This document shows positions 1 through 6,169 of a DNA stretch of 6,170 bases, in pieces. The DNA is from Cellvibrionaceae bacterium (lineage in GTDB: Bacteria; Pseudomonadota; Gammaproteobacteria; Pseudomonadales; Cellvibrionaceae): positions 1 through 6,170 of the forward strand of contig JAOXRV010000669.1 in assembly GCA_025800435.1 (NCBI GenBank), read 5' to 3'. Position numbers and translations under genes: made by a program. The stretch's first letter is position 1; each line of letters begins with the position of its first letter. Under the pieces are notes generated by a model that saw nothing but the letters and a program-made list of their open reading frames with translations, was not told where the DNA came from and ran no database searches.

Positions 1-2
1 AT

Positions 3-680
3 ACGATAGCCCGCTAAGCGATTGCCATTGCGCTGGGGCGCAAGTGACATAAACCGAGTCAATGCTAATGGGTTTGAGGTGAGGGTACGCTTGGGGTTTT
101 GCCCCAGTAGCTCAGTAAACGCGGGGTCACTCAAACTGACCTCTCTGGGCGTTGAGCTGGCACTTGCGATCGCTGCTGAGCGTGCGGCTTTCTTCGGTAG
201 CAGCAACTTTTCCGCCACGTCGTTGTTATAAATAATCACGTGATCTTGGGCGATAGCGGCCAGTGTGACGCGGCGGCTGCGCTTATCGGAGATAACCTCA
301 TCGATCCGATAGGCGCCCTGTTTACCTTCAAAGTTAATAACGGCAACGCCGTTTTGGCCTGATACCAGACCGAGCAATTTGATATTGAGGCGTGTCTGTT
401 TTACCTCTTGTGTCGCTGTAATGACTGCCGCGGGTTTATCCTGCGCGGGGCGCGCTGCTTGGCCAAACAGGTGATGTGCTTGAATCTCAGCAACCAGCGA
501 TGCGGTATCAGTATTGGGTGCGCTAATAGCTGCGCTTGAGGTAACACTGGCAGGAGAAAATTGCGGCGTTGGGACGTCCTTAAAGAGTGCGGCGATCTGC
601 CAAATCAGCGGTGCCAATAACCATGCTGTAAGTACCACAAGCACGCCAGTGACGAGCTTGCTGAGTTGAAGAAAACCCAT
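3..680 (-). CDS. gspC: Type II secretion system protein C (GspC), N-terminal 226 residues, runs off left edge
   Basis: GspC is the bitopic inner-membrane subunit of the type II secretion machine; it links the inner-membrane platform to the outer-membrane secretin GspD through its periplasmic HR domain. Visible here: a short cytoplasmic start, one membrane segment at about residues 9-30 (VLVVLTAWLLAPLIW), a Pro/Ser/Ala/Thr-rich periplasmic linker (about 36-60), the family signature HLFG at 70-73, and the HR domain at about 97-163 with core TRLNIKLLGLV, then YRIDEVI and a V-I-I-Y strand. After a second linker the last visible residues, NRLAGYR (220-226), look like the entry to the usual C-terminal PDZ-like domain, so the rest lies beyond the window. 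The ATG at 680 is preceded by a weak GGA about 7 bases upstream. An in-frame ATG at 743 would add 21 residues but has no better ribosome site and gives an atypically long cytoplasmic tail. gspD and the rest of the gsp cluster may follow to the left (inference). Confidence 0.88.
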   Translation of the reverse strand, partial: MGFLQLSKLVTGVLVVLTAWLLAPLIWQIAALFKDVPTPQFSPASVTSSAAISAPNTDTASLVAEIQAHHLFGQAARPAQDKPAAVITATQEVKQTRLNIKLLGLVSGQNGVAVINFEGKQGAYRIDEVISDKRSRRVTLAAIAQDHVIIYNNDVAEKLLLPKKAARSAAIASASSTPREVSLSDPAFTELLGQNPKRTLTSNPLALTRFMSLAPQRNGNRLAGYR

Positions 681-776
681 TGATAAATCCAATTTAAAGT
701 GACGTCCGCTTGAACAGAGCAAGCACGCTATTTTTGCCAGCATCTGTTACAAAAACATGACACAAGCAAAGCATCC

Positions 777-806
777 ATAATACAAGGGGTTTTCGCGAAT
801 TGAAAA
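777..806 (-). promoter_or_regulatory. Putative sigma-70 promoter for gspC
   Basis: On the minus strand a TTTTCA box (806-801, 4 of 6 to TTGACA) lies 18 bases before TATTAT (782-777, 5 of 6 to TATAAT). Transcription would begin near 770, leaving a leader of about 90 bases to the ATG at 680, or about 27 bases to the alternative ATG at 743. It lies in the only sizeable gap between the phosphoesterase gene and gspC, where a promoter for a separate gsp transcript would be expected. This is consensus matching by eye only. Confidence 0.35.
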
Positions 807-856
807 GAGCCTTGTTCACCAATGTACCACGGCCGCTCGATTGGCGTAAGTGCGCG

Positions 857-1624
857 TTAAATCGGCGCGTATCCGGTACGCAGTGCATGAGCCCAGTCTG
901 CTCGGTTACGTGCTAGCGCTGCCTGCGCGGCAGGTTCAAAATCATAGGCAATCGCGCGCTGCTCGCAGTGCCATTGCTGGTTAGCAAAACTGATGATCGC
1001 ATATTGCGCGCAGTTTGATCTGGTCTCCATGCGATGAGGGGTGGGCTCGTCATCAGCATAAGCCGGTAGGCCAACACTACCGGGGTTTACGATAGTGAGG
1101 GTTGTATTAAGCTCGACTTGGCGTGGCAGATGCGTATGCCCACACAACAGCAGCCGAGTAGCAGGTGGTAATTTACCCACTAACGCCTCGATTTCAGATG
1201 TTGAGCGCAGCGTAGTGCGCATATTTTGGATCGTCTCAAGCAGGTAGATTAAATCGCTCTGAGGTGTCCCGTGGCACAGCTGTAAACCATTTGGTAAATG
1301 CGCGTCGAAGGGGAGGCTGCTTAACCATGCTAAGGCATCGTCGCCAAGCTCTGTGTGGATAAAGCGCAGCGTAGGGTTGGCAGCCAATGTTGCCTCCGTT
1401 GCAGCAACAATATCTCGATCCTGATTGCCGCTGATGGTGGTGACAGCATAGCGCTTTTCCAGATCGACCAAGCGCTGATACGTGGCGTGTGGAGCTAACG
1501 GCCCGTAAAGGATATCGCCTAAATTAATAAACTGGGTAATGCCGCTGTTCAGCGCATCCTCAAGGACGGCGTTGAGCGCCCAGATATTGCTGTGAATATC
1601 CGAGAGCACCGCATAGCGGCTCAC
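857..1624 (-). CDS. Calcineurin-like metallophosphoesterase (YfcE/MJ0936-type)
   Basis: This is a 255-residue cytosolic protein of the calcineurin-like phosphoesterase superfamily, which hydrolyses phosphomono- or phosphodiesters with two bound metal ions. All the metal-ligand motifs are present in order: SDIH (D9, H11), GD (D37), GNQD (N67), CHGTP (H118) and GHTH (H163, H165), followed by NPGSVG at 180-185, typical of the YfcE-like branch. The position after GN is Gln68 instead of the His of classical GNHD/E enzymes; YfcE itself also lacks that His. No signal peptide or membrane segment is seen. The substrate cannot be told from sequence; phosphodiesters or dinucleoside polyphosphates are family possibilities. 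The start is GTG, sharing the bases GTGA with the stop of the DUF501 gene upstream, with a strong AGGAG 8 bases before it, so translation is probably coupled. It is the last gene of the oxyR-recG-DUF501 run. Confidence 0.88.
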   Translation of the reverse strand: MSRYAVLSDIHSNIWALNAVLEDALNSGITQFINLGDILYGPLAPHATYQRLVDLEKRYAVTTISGNQDRDIVAATEATLAANPTLRFIHTELGDDALAWLSSLPFDAHLPNGLQLCHGTPQSDLIYLLETIQNMRTTLRSTSEIEALVGKLPPATRLLLCGHTHLPRQVELNTTLTIVNPGSVGLPAYADDEPTPHRMETRSNCAQYAIISFANQQWHCEQRAIAYDFEPAAQAALARNRADWAHALRTGYAPI

Positions 1625-2130
1625 TGGGTATACTCCTGTTGGTGCAGGCCGAACTGCTCATCAAGTAGCGCGCCGATGACGTTACCCTCTGCAAGGTGAT
1701 GCGCATATTGCATGTGTAGGCAGCGCACCTTATCCCATTGGGAGATGCCGCCGATGCCATAGCGCTCGAACATCTCGGTAAAGCCGAGCGCTTCGATACG
1801 TGCTTTATCTTCGGGTTGCATCAGCTCCCAGCGGCGGGCCACGTAGTCGCGCTGGTTTTGGAGATAGGCTTCACGCAGTGCCTCATCCGTTTGCAGGCGG
1901 GCCTCGATCTCCTTAACCCACCCCTGTGTCTCGATACTACCAATCGCTTTGCAGAGCGCTTTTGAAGTGAGCCAATAGAGCGTTGGAAACGGGATGTCAT
2001 CCACTAACGAGCGCATCTGAACAACCAAGGGGACCCCTTTTGGTGTTGCGACGGTGACCGCCACTAACCCTTTGGGCTCTCGGCCAATCTGCTGGCCGAC
2101 CAGCGCTATCTGTTCTGCTGTTAAACTCAT
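1621..2130 (-). CDS. DUF501 family protein of unknown function
   Basis: This 169-residue soluble protein matches what I know of the DUF501 family, which has no assigned biochemical role. The family hallmarks are visible: the V-A-V-T strand and G-V-P-L-V-V segment near 22-37, PFPTLYWLT at 47-55, a helical middle rich in Glu and Arg (about 70-120), GIGGI at 125-129, then a conserved Lys/Arg-Cys-Leu-His element (K134, C137, H139) and YAHHLA at 142-147. The Cys and cluster of His residues (C137, H139, H144, H145) could bind a metal or form a catalytic site, but that is inference. No signal peptide or membrane helix is seen. The ATG start has AAGG 8 bases upstream. It begins 18 bases after recG and overlaps the phosphoesterase start by 4 bases, so it is almost surely co-transcribed with both. 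In Actinobacteria, members of this family are found near enolase, divIC and ppx genes, a different setting. Confidence 0.85.
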   Translation of the reverse strand: MSLTAEQIALVGQQIGREPKGLVAVTVATPKGVPLVVQMRSLVDDIPFPTLYWLTSKALCKAIGSIETQGWVKEIEARLQTDEALREAYLQNQRDYVARRWELMQPEDKARIEALGFTEMFERYGIGGISQWDKVRCLHMQYAHHLAEGNVIGALLDEQFGLHQQEYTQ

Positions 2131-2148
2131 ATTTCTTACCTTGGCTGG

Positions 2149-4218
2149 TTAAACGTGGCCGTACTCTTCACCCTGTGCTAACCAGCGGCGAGTAATCGCG
2201 CTGGTGAGAGTTGGCTCTTGGGTTAGTTGGGCTGCGGCATCTCTTACGGCATCTAACAGATCAGAGTCGCGCTGAAGGTCGGCGATACGAAACTGCATGT
2301 CGCCGGTTTGGCGCGTACCGAGCACCTCACCGGGGCCGCGCAGTTCTAAATCTTTCTCGGCGATCCGGAAACCATCGGTGGTTTGGCGCATCACCGCTAA
2401 ACGCTCTTTACCCTGTTTGGAAAGGGGCGCATGGTACATCAGAACGCAGTGGCTCGCGACCGACCCACGCCCGACGCGGCCGCGCAACTGGTGGAGCTGT
2501 GATAAACCAAGCCGCTCCGGGTTTTCGATGATCATCACGCTGGCATTGGGTACATCCACACCCACTTCGATAACGGTGGTCGCAACCAAGAGATCAAGCT
2601 CCGCTTGTTTGAAGCGCTGCATCACCTCGGCTTTTTCCGCAGCTTTCATACGGCCATGAACCAAACCAATGCGTAACTCCGCAAGCTGCTCTTTCAGCTG
2701 TTCGGCGGTGACTTCTGCTGCTTGGCATTGCAGCGCCTCGGACTCTTCAATTAAGGTGCAGACCCAGTACACCTGCTTACCCTCTTGGCAAGCGGCGCGC
2801 ACGCGGCTGATCACTTGGTCGCGGCGCGAGTCATCAATCACCACTGTATTAACCGGGGTGCGTCCCGGTGGCAGCTCATCGATGATGGAGCAATCCAGAT
2901 CCGCATAGGCGCTCATGGTCAGTGTGCGTGGGATTGGCGTGGCGGTCATGATCAGCTGGTGCGGCGTTTGAATGCCATCACGGCCTTTTTCGCGCAGACT
3001 CAAGCGCTGATGAACGCCGAAGCGGTGCTGCTCATCGATAATGGCAAGCCCTAGGTTGTAAAAACGCACCTCATCCTGAAAGAGTGCATGGGTGCCAACC
3101 ACCACCTGTGCGCTACCATCTGCAATGCTCGCGAGCTGTTGCTCACGGCGTTTGCCCTTGAGCTTACCCACGAGCCATGCCACCTGAATACCCAGCGGCT
3201 CCAGCCACGCCTGAAAGTTGTTGAAGTGTTGCTCAGCCAATATTTCGGTGGGCGCCATGATCGCGGCTTGAAAACCGTTCTCCACCGCTTGCAGTGCCGC
3301 CAGTGCAGCAATCATCGTTTTACCTGAGCCAACATCGCCCTGAATCAAGCGTAGCATGGGGCGCGGTTGGGCAAGGTCTGCTGCCACCTCTTGGCTAACA
3401 CGTTGTTGAGCGTTAGTGAGCGAAAAGGGCAACTGGGCAAGAAAGGGCTGCGAGAAATGCCCCGTGGCTGCCATGGCAGGGGCTCCATCTTGTTGGATCT
3501 GCTGGCGCAGTTTCAGCAACGTTAAATGGTGTGCTAGCAGCTCTTCAAAGGCGAGGCGGCGCTGCGCAGGGTGTTGGCCTGCCAACAGTAGGTGCTGGTC
3601 GGCATCCACCGGAGGTGTGTGCAGGTAGCGCAGTGCGGCTTTTAACTCGGGCAGTTTCCAGTAGCTACGCACACTGGCGGGCAGGAGTTCCTCGATATGG
3701 CCGGTATCCAGCCAGCTGAGTGCTTGCTCCATAAGTTTGCGCAGTTTGTTTTGCTGTAAGCCCTCGGTCATCGGGTAGACGGGCGTTAGGTGTGTATCGG
3801 TGGGCTGTAGTCCATCGTTGCCGCTGGCGCGATACTCAGGGTGCACCATCTCGAGTCCGTTGGGGCCGGGGCGTGCTTCGCCAAAGCAGCGTACCCGTTT
3901 GCCAGGTGCCAGACCGTTTTTTTGTGCGGCGCTAAAGTGAAAAAAGCGCAGTGTTAATGTCCCTGTGCCATCTTGAATACGACACAGTAGCGCACGGCGG
4001 CGTCCCATCTGAACATCACTGACGCGTACTTCGCCCTCCACGACCACTTCATCGCCGGGCTGCAATGAGCCTATGGGTACGATGCGCGTGCGGTCTTGAT
4101 AGCGTAGTGGCAGGTGGAACAGCAGGTCCTGAATCTGCGTAATGCCCAAGCGCTCAAGTTTAAGTGCCATCGCTGCACCCACCCCTTTGAGCTGGGTGAT
4201 ATCGTTTGCCGATGCCAT
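2149..4218 (-). CDS. recG: ATP-dependent DNA helicase RecG
   Basis: RecG is a monomeric superfamily 2 translocase on double-stranded DNA that regresses stalled replication forks and processes Holliday junctions, D-loops and R-loops. The protein has 689 residues, about the usual length (E. coli 693). Domains in order: an N-terminal wedge domain with an OB fold (about 1-150, including DRTRIVPIGSLQPGDEVVVEG), a linker helix region (150-260), helicase domain 1 with Walker A GDVGSGKT at 294-301, APTEILAEQ at 322-330, the DEQH box at 395-398 followed by RFGV, and TATPIPRTL at 425-433. Helicase domain 2 holds VHGRM near 520, ATTVIEVGVDVPNA at 546-559 and QLRGRVGR at 577-584. The C-terminal TRG region includes ELRGPGEVLGTRQTGD and FRIADL. 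No key residue is missing. The ribosome site AAGGA overlaps the oxyR stop codon (TAAGGA), 12 bases before the ATG. oxyR-recG co-transcription is known in Pseudomonas aeruginosa. Confidence 0.98.
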   Translation of the reverse strand: MASANDITQLKGVGAAMALKLERLGITQIQDLLFHLPLRYQDRTRIVPIGSLQPGDEVVVEGEVRVSDVQMGRRRALLCRIQDGTGTLTLRFFHFSAAQKNGLAPGKRVRCFGEARPGPNGLEMVHPEYRASGNDGLQPTDTHLTPVYPMTEGLQQNKLRKLMEQALSWLDTGHIEELLPASVRSYWKLPELKAALRYLHTPPVDADQHLLLAGQHPAQRRLAFEELLAHHLTLLKLRQQIQQDGAPAMAATGHFSQPFLAQLPFSLTNAQQRVSQEVAADLAQPRPMLRLIQGDVGSGKTMIAALAALQAVENGFQAAIMAPTEILAEQHFNNFQAWLEPLGIQVAWLVGKLKGKRREQQLASIADGSAQVVVGTHALFQDEVRFYNLGLAIIDEQHRFGVHQRLSLREKGRDGIQTPHQLIMTATPIPRTLTMSAYADLDCSIIDELPPGRTPVNTVVIDDSRRDQVISRVRAACQEGKQVYWVCTLIEESEALQCQAAEVTAEQLKEQLAELRIGLVHGRMKAAEKAEVMQRFKQAELDLLVATTVIEVGVDVPNASVMIIENPERLGLSQLHQLRGRVGRGSVASHCVLMYHAPLSKQGKERLAVMRQTTDGFRIAEKDLELRGPGEVLGTRQTGDMQFRIADLQRDSDLLDAVRDAAAQLTQEPTLTSAITRRWLAQGEEYGHV

Positions 4219-4233
4219 GATCTTGCGGCGTCC

Positions 4234-5136
4234 TTAGTGGGGCGTCACGTTGCACAAGCTGACGGCGTTGATCAGCACATCGATCGCCTGTGGACGTGGA
4301 AAGCTTGCACGCCATGCCACGGCCACGGTGCGGGTGGGCTGCGGCTGCTTAAACGGCTTGGTGATGACCAGATCAGACTGGTAGTGTCCATCGGTCGCAG
4401 AGATCGGTAATACACTTGCGCCAAGGCCTGTGGCCACCATCATGCGGATCGTCTCTAGCGAGCTGCCTTCGGTCACGCGATGTTGCTGCTGAATCGCTTG
4501 TGTGAGCGTTGGGCAGGACTCAAGCACTTGGTCGCGGAAACAGTGACCCTCGCCGAGTAATAGTAATTCGGTGCTGCTAAGGCTAGCTGCATCGATCTGG
4601 CGCTGATCTTTCCACGGGTGCTGCTTGGGCAGCAGCATCACGAAAGGCTCGTCATACAGAGGCCGAGTGACGACATCAGGTTCCTCAAAGGGTAGGGCGA
4701 TGATAATCGCGTCTAGCTCCCCTTGGCGCAGCTTTTCACGTAGGCGGGCGGTAAAGTTCTCTTCGATATAGAGCGGCATATTGGGCGCTAGTTGGCGTAC
4801 CTGAGGTACCAAGTGTGGAAACAGGTAGGGGCCGATGGTGTAGATGGCACCGACCCGCAGCGGTGCCAGCAGTTGGTCTTTACCGTTTTGCGCCACATCT
4901 TTAATAGCGTCCGCTTGTTGCAGTACCTTTTGTGCTTGCTCCACCACTTGAGCGCCGACATCCGTTAAGTGCACGGAGTTCTTAGTCCGCTCAAACAGCG
5001 CCACGCCCAACTCTTCCTCCAGCTTTTTAACGGCAATCGAGAGCGTGGGTTGGCTGACAAAGCACTGCTCAGCGGCACGTCCAAAGTGCTGCTCTTTTGC
5101 TAGCGTTACGATGTAGCGCAGCTCAGTAAGTGTCAT
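4234..5136 (-). CDS. oxyR: Hydrogen peroxide-sensing transcriptional regulator OxyR (LysR family)
   Basis: OxyR is a cytosolic LysR-type tetramer that senses peroxide through a reversible disulfide and activates genes for catalase, alkyl hydroperoxide reductase and thiol repair. In this 300-residue protein the N-terminal winged helix-turn-helix (about 1-60) contains HFGRAAEQCFVSQPTLS. The effector domain holds YTIGPYLFPHL with Thr100, YIEENFT, and the redox segment GEGHCFRDQVLESC, which places the two cysteines at 199 and 208, the exact E. coli numbering. The later SSLETIRMMVATGLG and AWRASFPRP motifs also match. The start at 5136 is an ATG preceded by AGAGGA at 6 bases, and the cysteine numbering supports it; an in-frame TTG at 5166 would add ten residues but has no ribosome site. 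recG follows 15 bases downstream. LysR-type regulators usually repress their own gene from the divergent region, which is plausible here but not shown. Confidence 0.97.
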   Translation of the reverse strand: MTLTELRYIVTLAKEQHFGRAAEQCFVSQPTLSIAVKKLEEELGVALFERTKNSVHLTDVGAQVVEQAQKVLQQADAIKDVAQNGKDQLLAPLRVGAIYTIGPYLFPHLVPQVRQLAPNMPLYIEENFTARLREKLRQGELDAIIIALPFEEPDVVTRPLYDEPFVMLLPKQHPWKDQRQIDAASLSSTELLLLGEGHCFRDQVLESCPTLTQAIQQQHRVTEGSSLETIRMMVATGLGASVLPISATDGHYQSDLVITKPFKQPQPTRTVAVAWRASFPRPQAIDVLINAVSLCNVTPH

Positions 5137-5147
5137 AGTCGGTCCTC

Positions 5148-5156
5148 TGTTATGAT
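5148..5156 (+). promoter_or_regulatory. Putative extended -10 promoter for the divergent SDR gene
   Basis: TGTTATGAT is an extended -10 element: TG, one base, then TATGAT (5151-5156, 5 of 6 to TATAAT). No good -35 hexamer is found 16-18 bases upstream (about 5127-5134), which is typical of extended -10 promoters. Transcription would start near 5163, giving a leader of about 20 bases before the ATG at 5184. The element overlaps the oxyR leader, including the region just upstream of the oxyR ribosome site. Confidence 0.4.
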
Positions 5157-5165
5157 GCAGCTGCA
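5156..5165. promoter_or_regulatory. 10-bp perfect palindrome in the oxyR/SDR intergenic region, possible operator
   Basis: TGCAGCTGCA is a perfect 10-bp palindrome centred in the 47-bp space between the divergent starts. It begins at the last base of the putative -10 box of the plus-strand gene and covers its expected start of transcription, so a bound protein would block that promoter. It does not match the spaced ATAG/CTAT tetranucleotide pattern of known OxyR sites, and it could be chance. Confidence 0.3.
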
Positions 5166-5183
5166 AACCAAAAGGAGAACGAG

Positions 5184-6020
5184 ATGCCGCAACGTGTTTT
5201 GATTGCTGGATGTGGTGATGTTGGCAGCGCTCTAGGGGGGTTGCTGGCCGAACAAGGGCTAACGGTTTGGGGGATACGCCGTGATATCACCAAACTACCG
5301 GCCGCTATCCAAGGGATATCAGCCGATCTTGGTGATAAAGATACACTATCAAACCTGCCTGAGATAGATGTTTTGATCTATTGTGCCGCTGCATCTGGCC
5401 GCACTGAAGAGGCCTACCAACGTGCGTATGTCGATGGCGTTAAACACGTGGTTGCAGCACTGCCTGAGCCGCCCAAAACGCTGCTCTTTACATCCAGTAC
5501 GAGCGTTTATGGCCAAGCCGACAGTACAACGGTTGATGAACAGTCTCCCGCTGAACCGCGCACGGCGACCGGCAAAATTATGCGTACAGCTGAGCAACAG
5601 GTTCAGGCGCTAGGCGGCACTGCGGTGCGCTTCAGCGGTATCTATGGTCCTGGCCGTGGTTTTCTACTTGAGCGGGTGAAGCAGGGCATCTCTGCCCCTC
5701 TGGAGCCGGTGAGTTTCACCAATCGTATCCACCGTGATGATTGCGCGGGTGTTTTAGCGCATCTAGTGAATTTGGCGACTCAAGGGGAGCGGTTAGCGCC
5801 CGTTTATCTTGCCTCTGACGATCAACCTGCCCCCCTTGCTGAAGTGATGGATTGGTTAGCGGGTGAGTTAAACGTGACGATTACCGAGCGCTCGATGAGC
5901 CGTGGTACGGGGAGTAAGCGTTGCAATAACAGCTTCTTGAGAGCAAGCGGTTATCAGTTTATCTATCCAAGCTACCGCGAAGGCTATCGCGCGCTATTAG
6001 CAGCTGCGCTCCCTGCTTAA
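5184..6020 (+). CDS. Atypical NAD(P)-dependent SDR / epimerase-like protein (YeeZ-like)
   Basis: This is a 278-residue cytosolic protein with an N-terminal Rossmann fold of the extended/atypical SDR (NAD-dependent epimerase/dehydratase) type. GCGDVG gives the dinucleotide-binding glycines G9, G11 and G14; GIRRD at 30-34, with two arginines after the second strand, suggests a preference for NADP. Further motifs are ADL (47-49), CAAA (67-70), FTSSTSVYG (102-110), RFSGIYGPGR (149-158), NRIHRDD (180-186), and a C-terminal SKRC (244-247) and PSYREGY (262-268). It closely resembles a Pseudomonas SDR family that shares GCGDVG, GSKRC and PSYREGY, and more distantly E. coli YeeZ. The classical YxxxK pair is altered: K131 is present but the residue four before it is Thr127, so ordinary SDR catalysis is doubtful. 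The substrate is unknown. The ATG has AGGAG 6 bases upstream. It diverges from oxyR and ends in a strong terminator, so it is probably a single-gene transcript. Confidence 0.88.
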   Translation: MPQRVLIAGCGDVGSALGGLLAEQGLTVWGIRRDITKLPAAIQGISADLGDKDTLSNLPEIDVLIYCAAASGRTEEAYQRAYVDGVKHVVAALPEPPKTLLFTSSTSVYGQADSTTVDEQSPAEPRTATGKIMRTAEQQVQALGGTAVRFSGIYGPGRGFLLERVKQGISAPLEPVSFTNRIHRDDCAGVLAHLVNLATQGERLAPVYLASDDQPAPLAEVMDWLAGELNVTITERSMSRGTGSKRCNNSFLRASGYQFIYPSYREGYRALLAAALPA

Positions 6021-6037
6021 CGCTTTAGCCTTACATT

Positions 6038-6065
6038 AAAAAACCGCTCAATAGAGCGGTTTTTT
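6038..6065. terminator. Bidirectional intrinsic terminator
   Basis: The sequence forms a perfect 12-bp stem: AAAAAACCGCTC (6038-6049) pairs with GAGCGGTTTTTT (6054-6065) around an AATA loop. The six T bases on the right serve transcription of the SDR gene, which ends 17 bases before. The six A bases on the left read as a U-tract for the minus-strand gene, whose stop codon is at 6070-6068. The GC core is 6 bp. Confidence 0.92.
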
Positions 6066-6067
6066 AT

Positions 6068-6169
6068 TTACTGCTTTTCAACACCGAGTGGATCGATAGG
6101 CGGTTTGTAATACTGGTAGCGGTTAAAGTGGCTTTCCATCATGCGGAACAGCCCGATAACTACTGCTGC
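6068..6169 (-). CDS. C-terminal end of an unidentified minus-strand protein, runs off right edge
   Basis: An open frame enters from the right edge and ends with TAA at 6070-6068, just before the shared terminator. The last 33 residues begin with a hydrophobic stretch (AAVVIGLFRMM), then a basic and aromatic tail (HFNRYQYYKPPIDP) and a charged end. This could be the last membrane helix and cytosolic tail of an inner-membrane protein, but I do not recognise the family. Support for its being a real gene comes from the frame remaining open to the edge, and from the terminator placed directly behind it in the correct orientation. Confidence 0.6.
   Translation of the reverse strand, partial: AAVVIGLFRMMESHFNRYQYYKPPIDPLGVEKQ

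Noticed and set aside
819..844. Inverted repeat CCAAT...ATTGG with an internal CGGCCG, downstream of the phosphoesterase stop; considered as an operon terminator
   Set aside because: The stem is only 5 bp with a 16-base loop, and no T-tract follows on the minus strand.
694..888. A 64-codon minus-strand open frame between the phosphoesterase and gspC, with a short hydrophobic stretch
   Set aside because: It overlaps the phosphoesterase 3' end by 32 bases, covers the likely gspC promoter, and its protein resembles nothing known to me.
2211..3719. Several open frames of 60-120 codons on the plus strand opposite recG
   Set aside because: They are antisense shadows of a fully conserved recG, with Arg/Ser/Pro-rich low-quality translations and no family motifs.
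4234..5166. Longer OxyR form starting at a TTG at 5166
   Set aside because: There is no ribosome site before the TTG. The ATG at 5136 has AGAGGA at good spacing and gives the standard C199/C208 numbering.
5135..5171. Possible OxyR binding site starting at ATAG (5135-5138)
   Set aside because: The partner CTAT/ATAG tetranucleotides expected at the correct 10-bp spacing are absent (TCTG, GCAG and CCAA are found instead).
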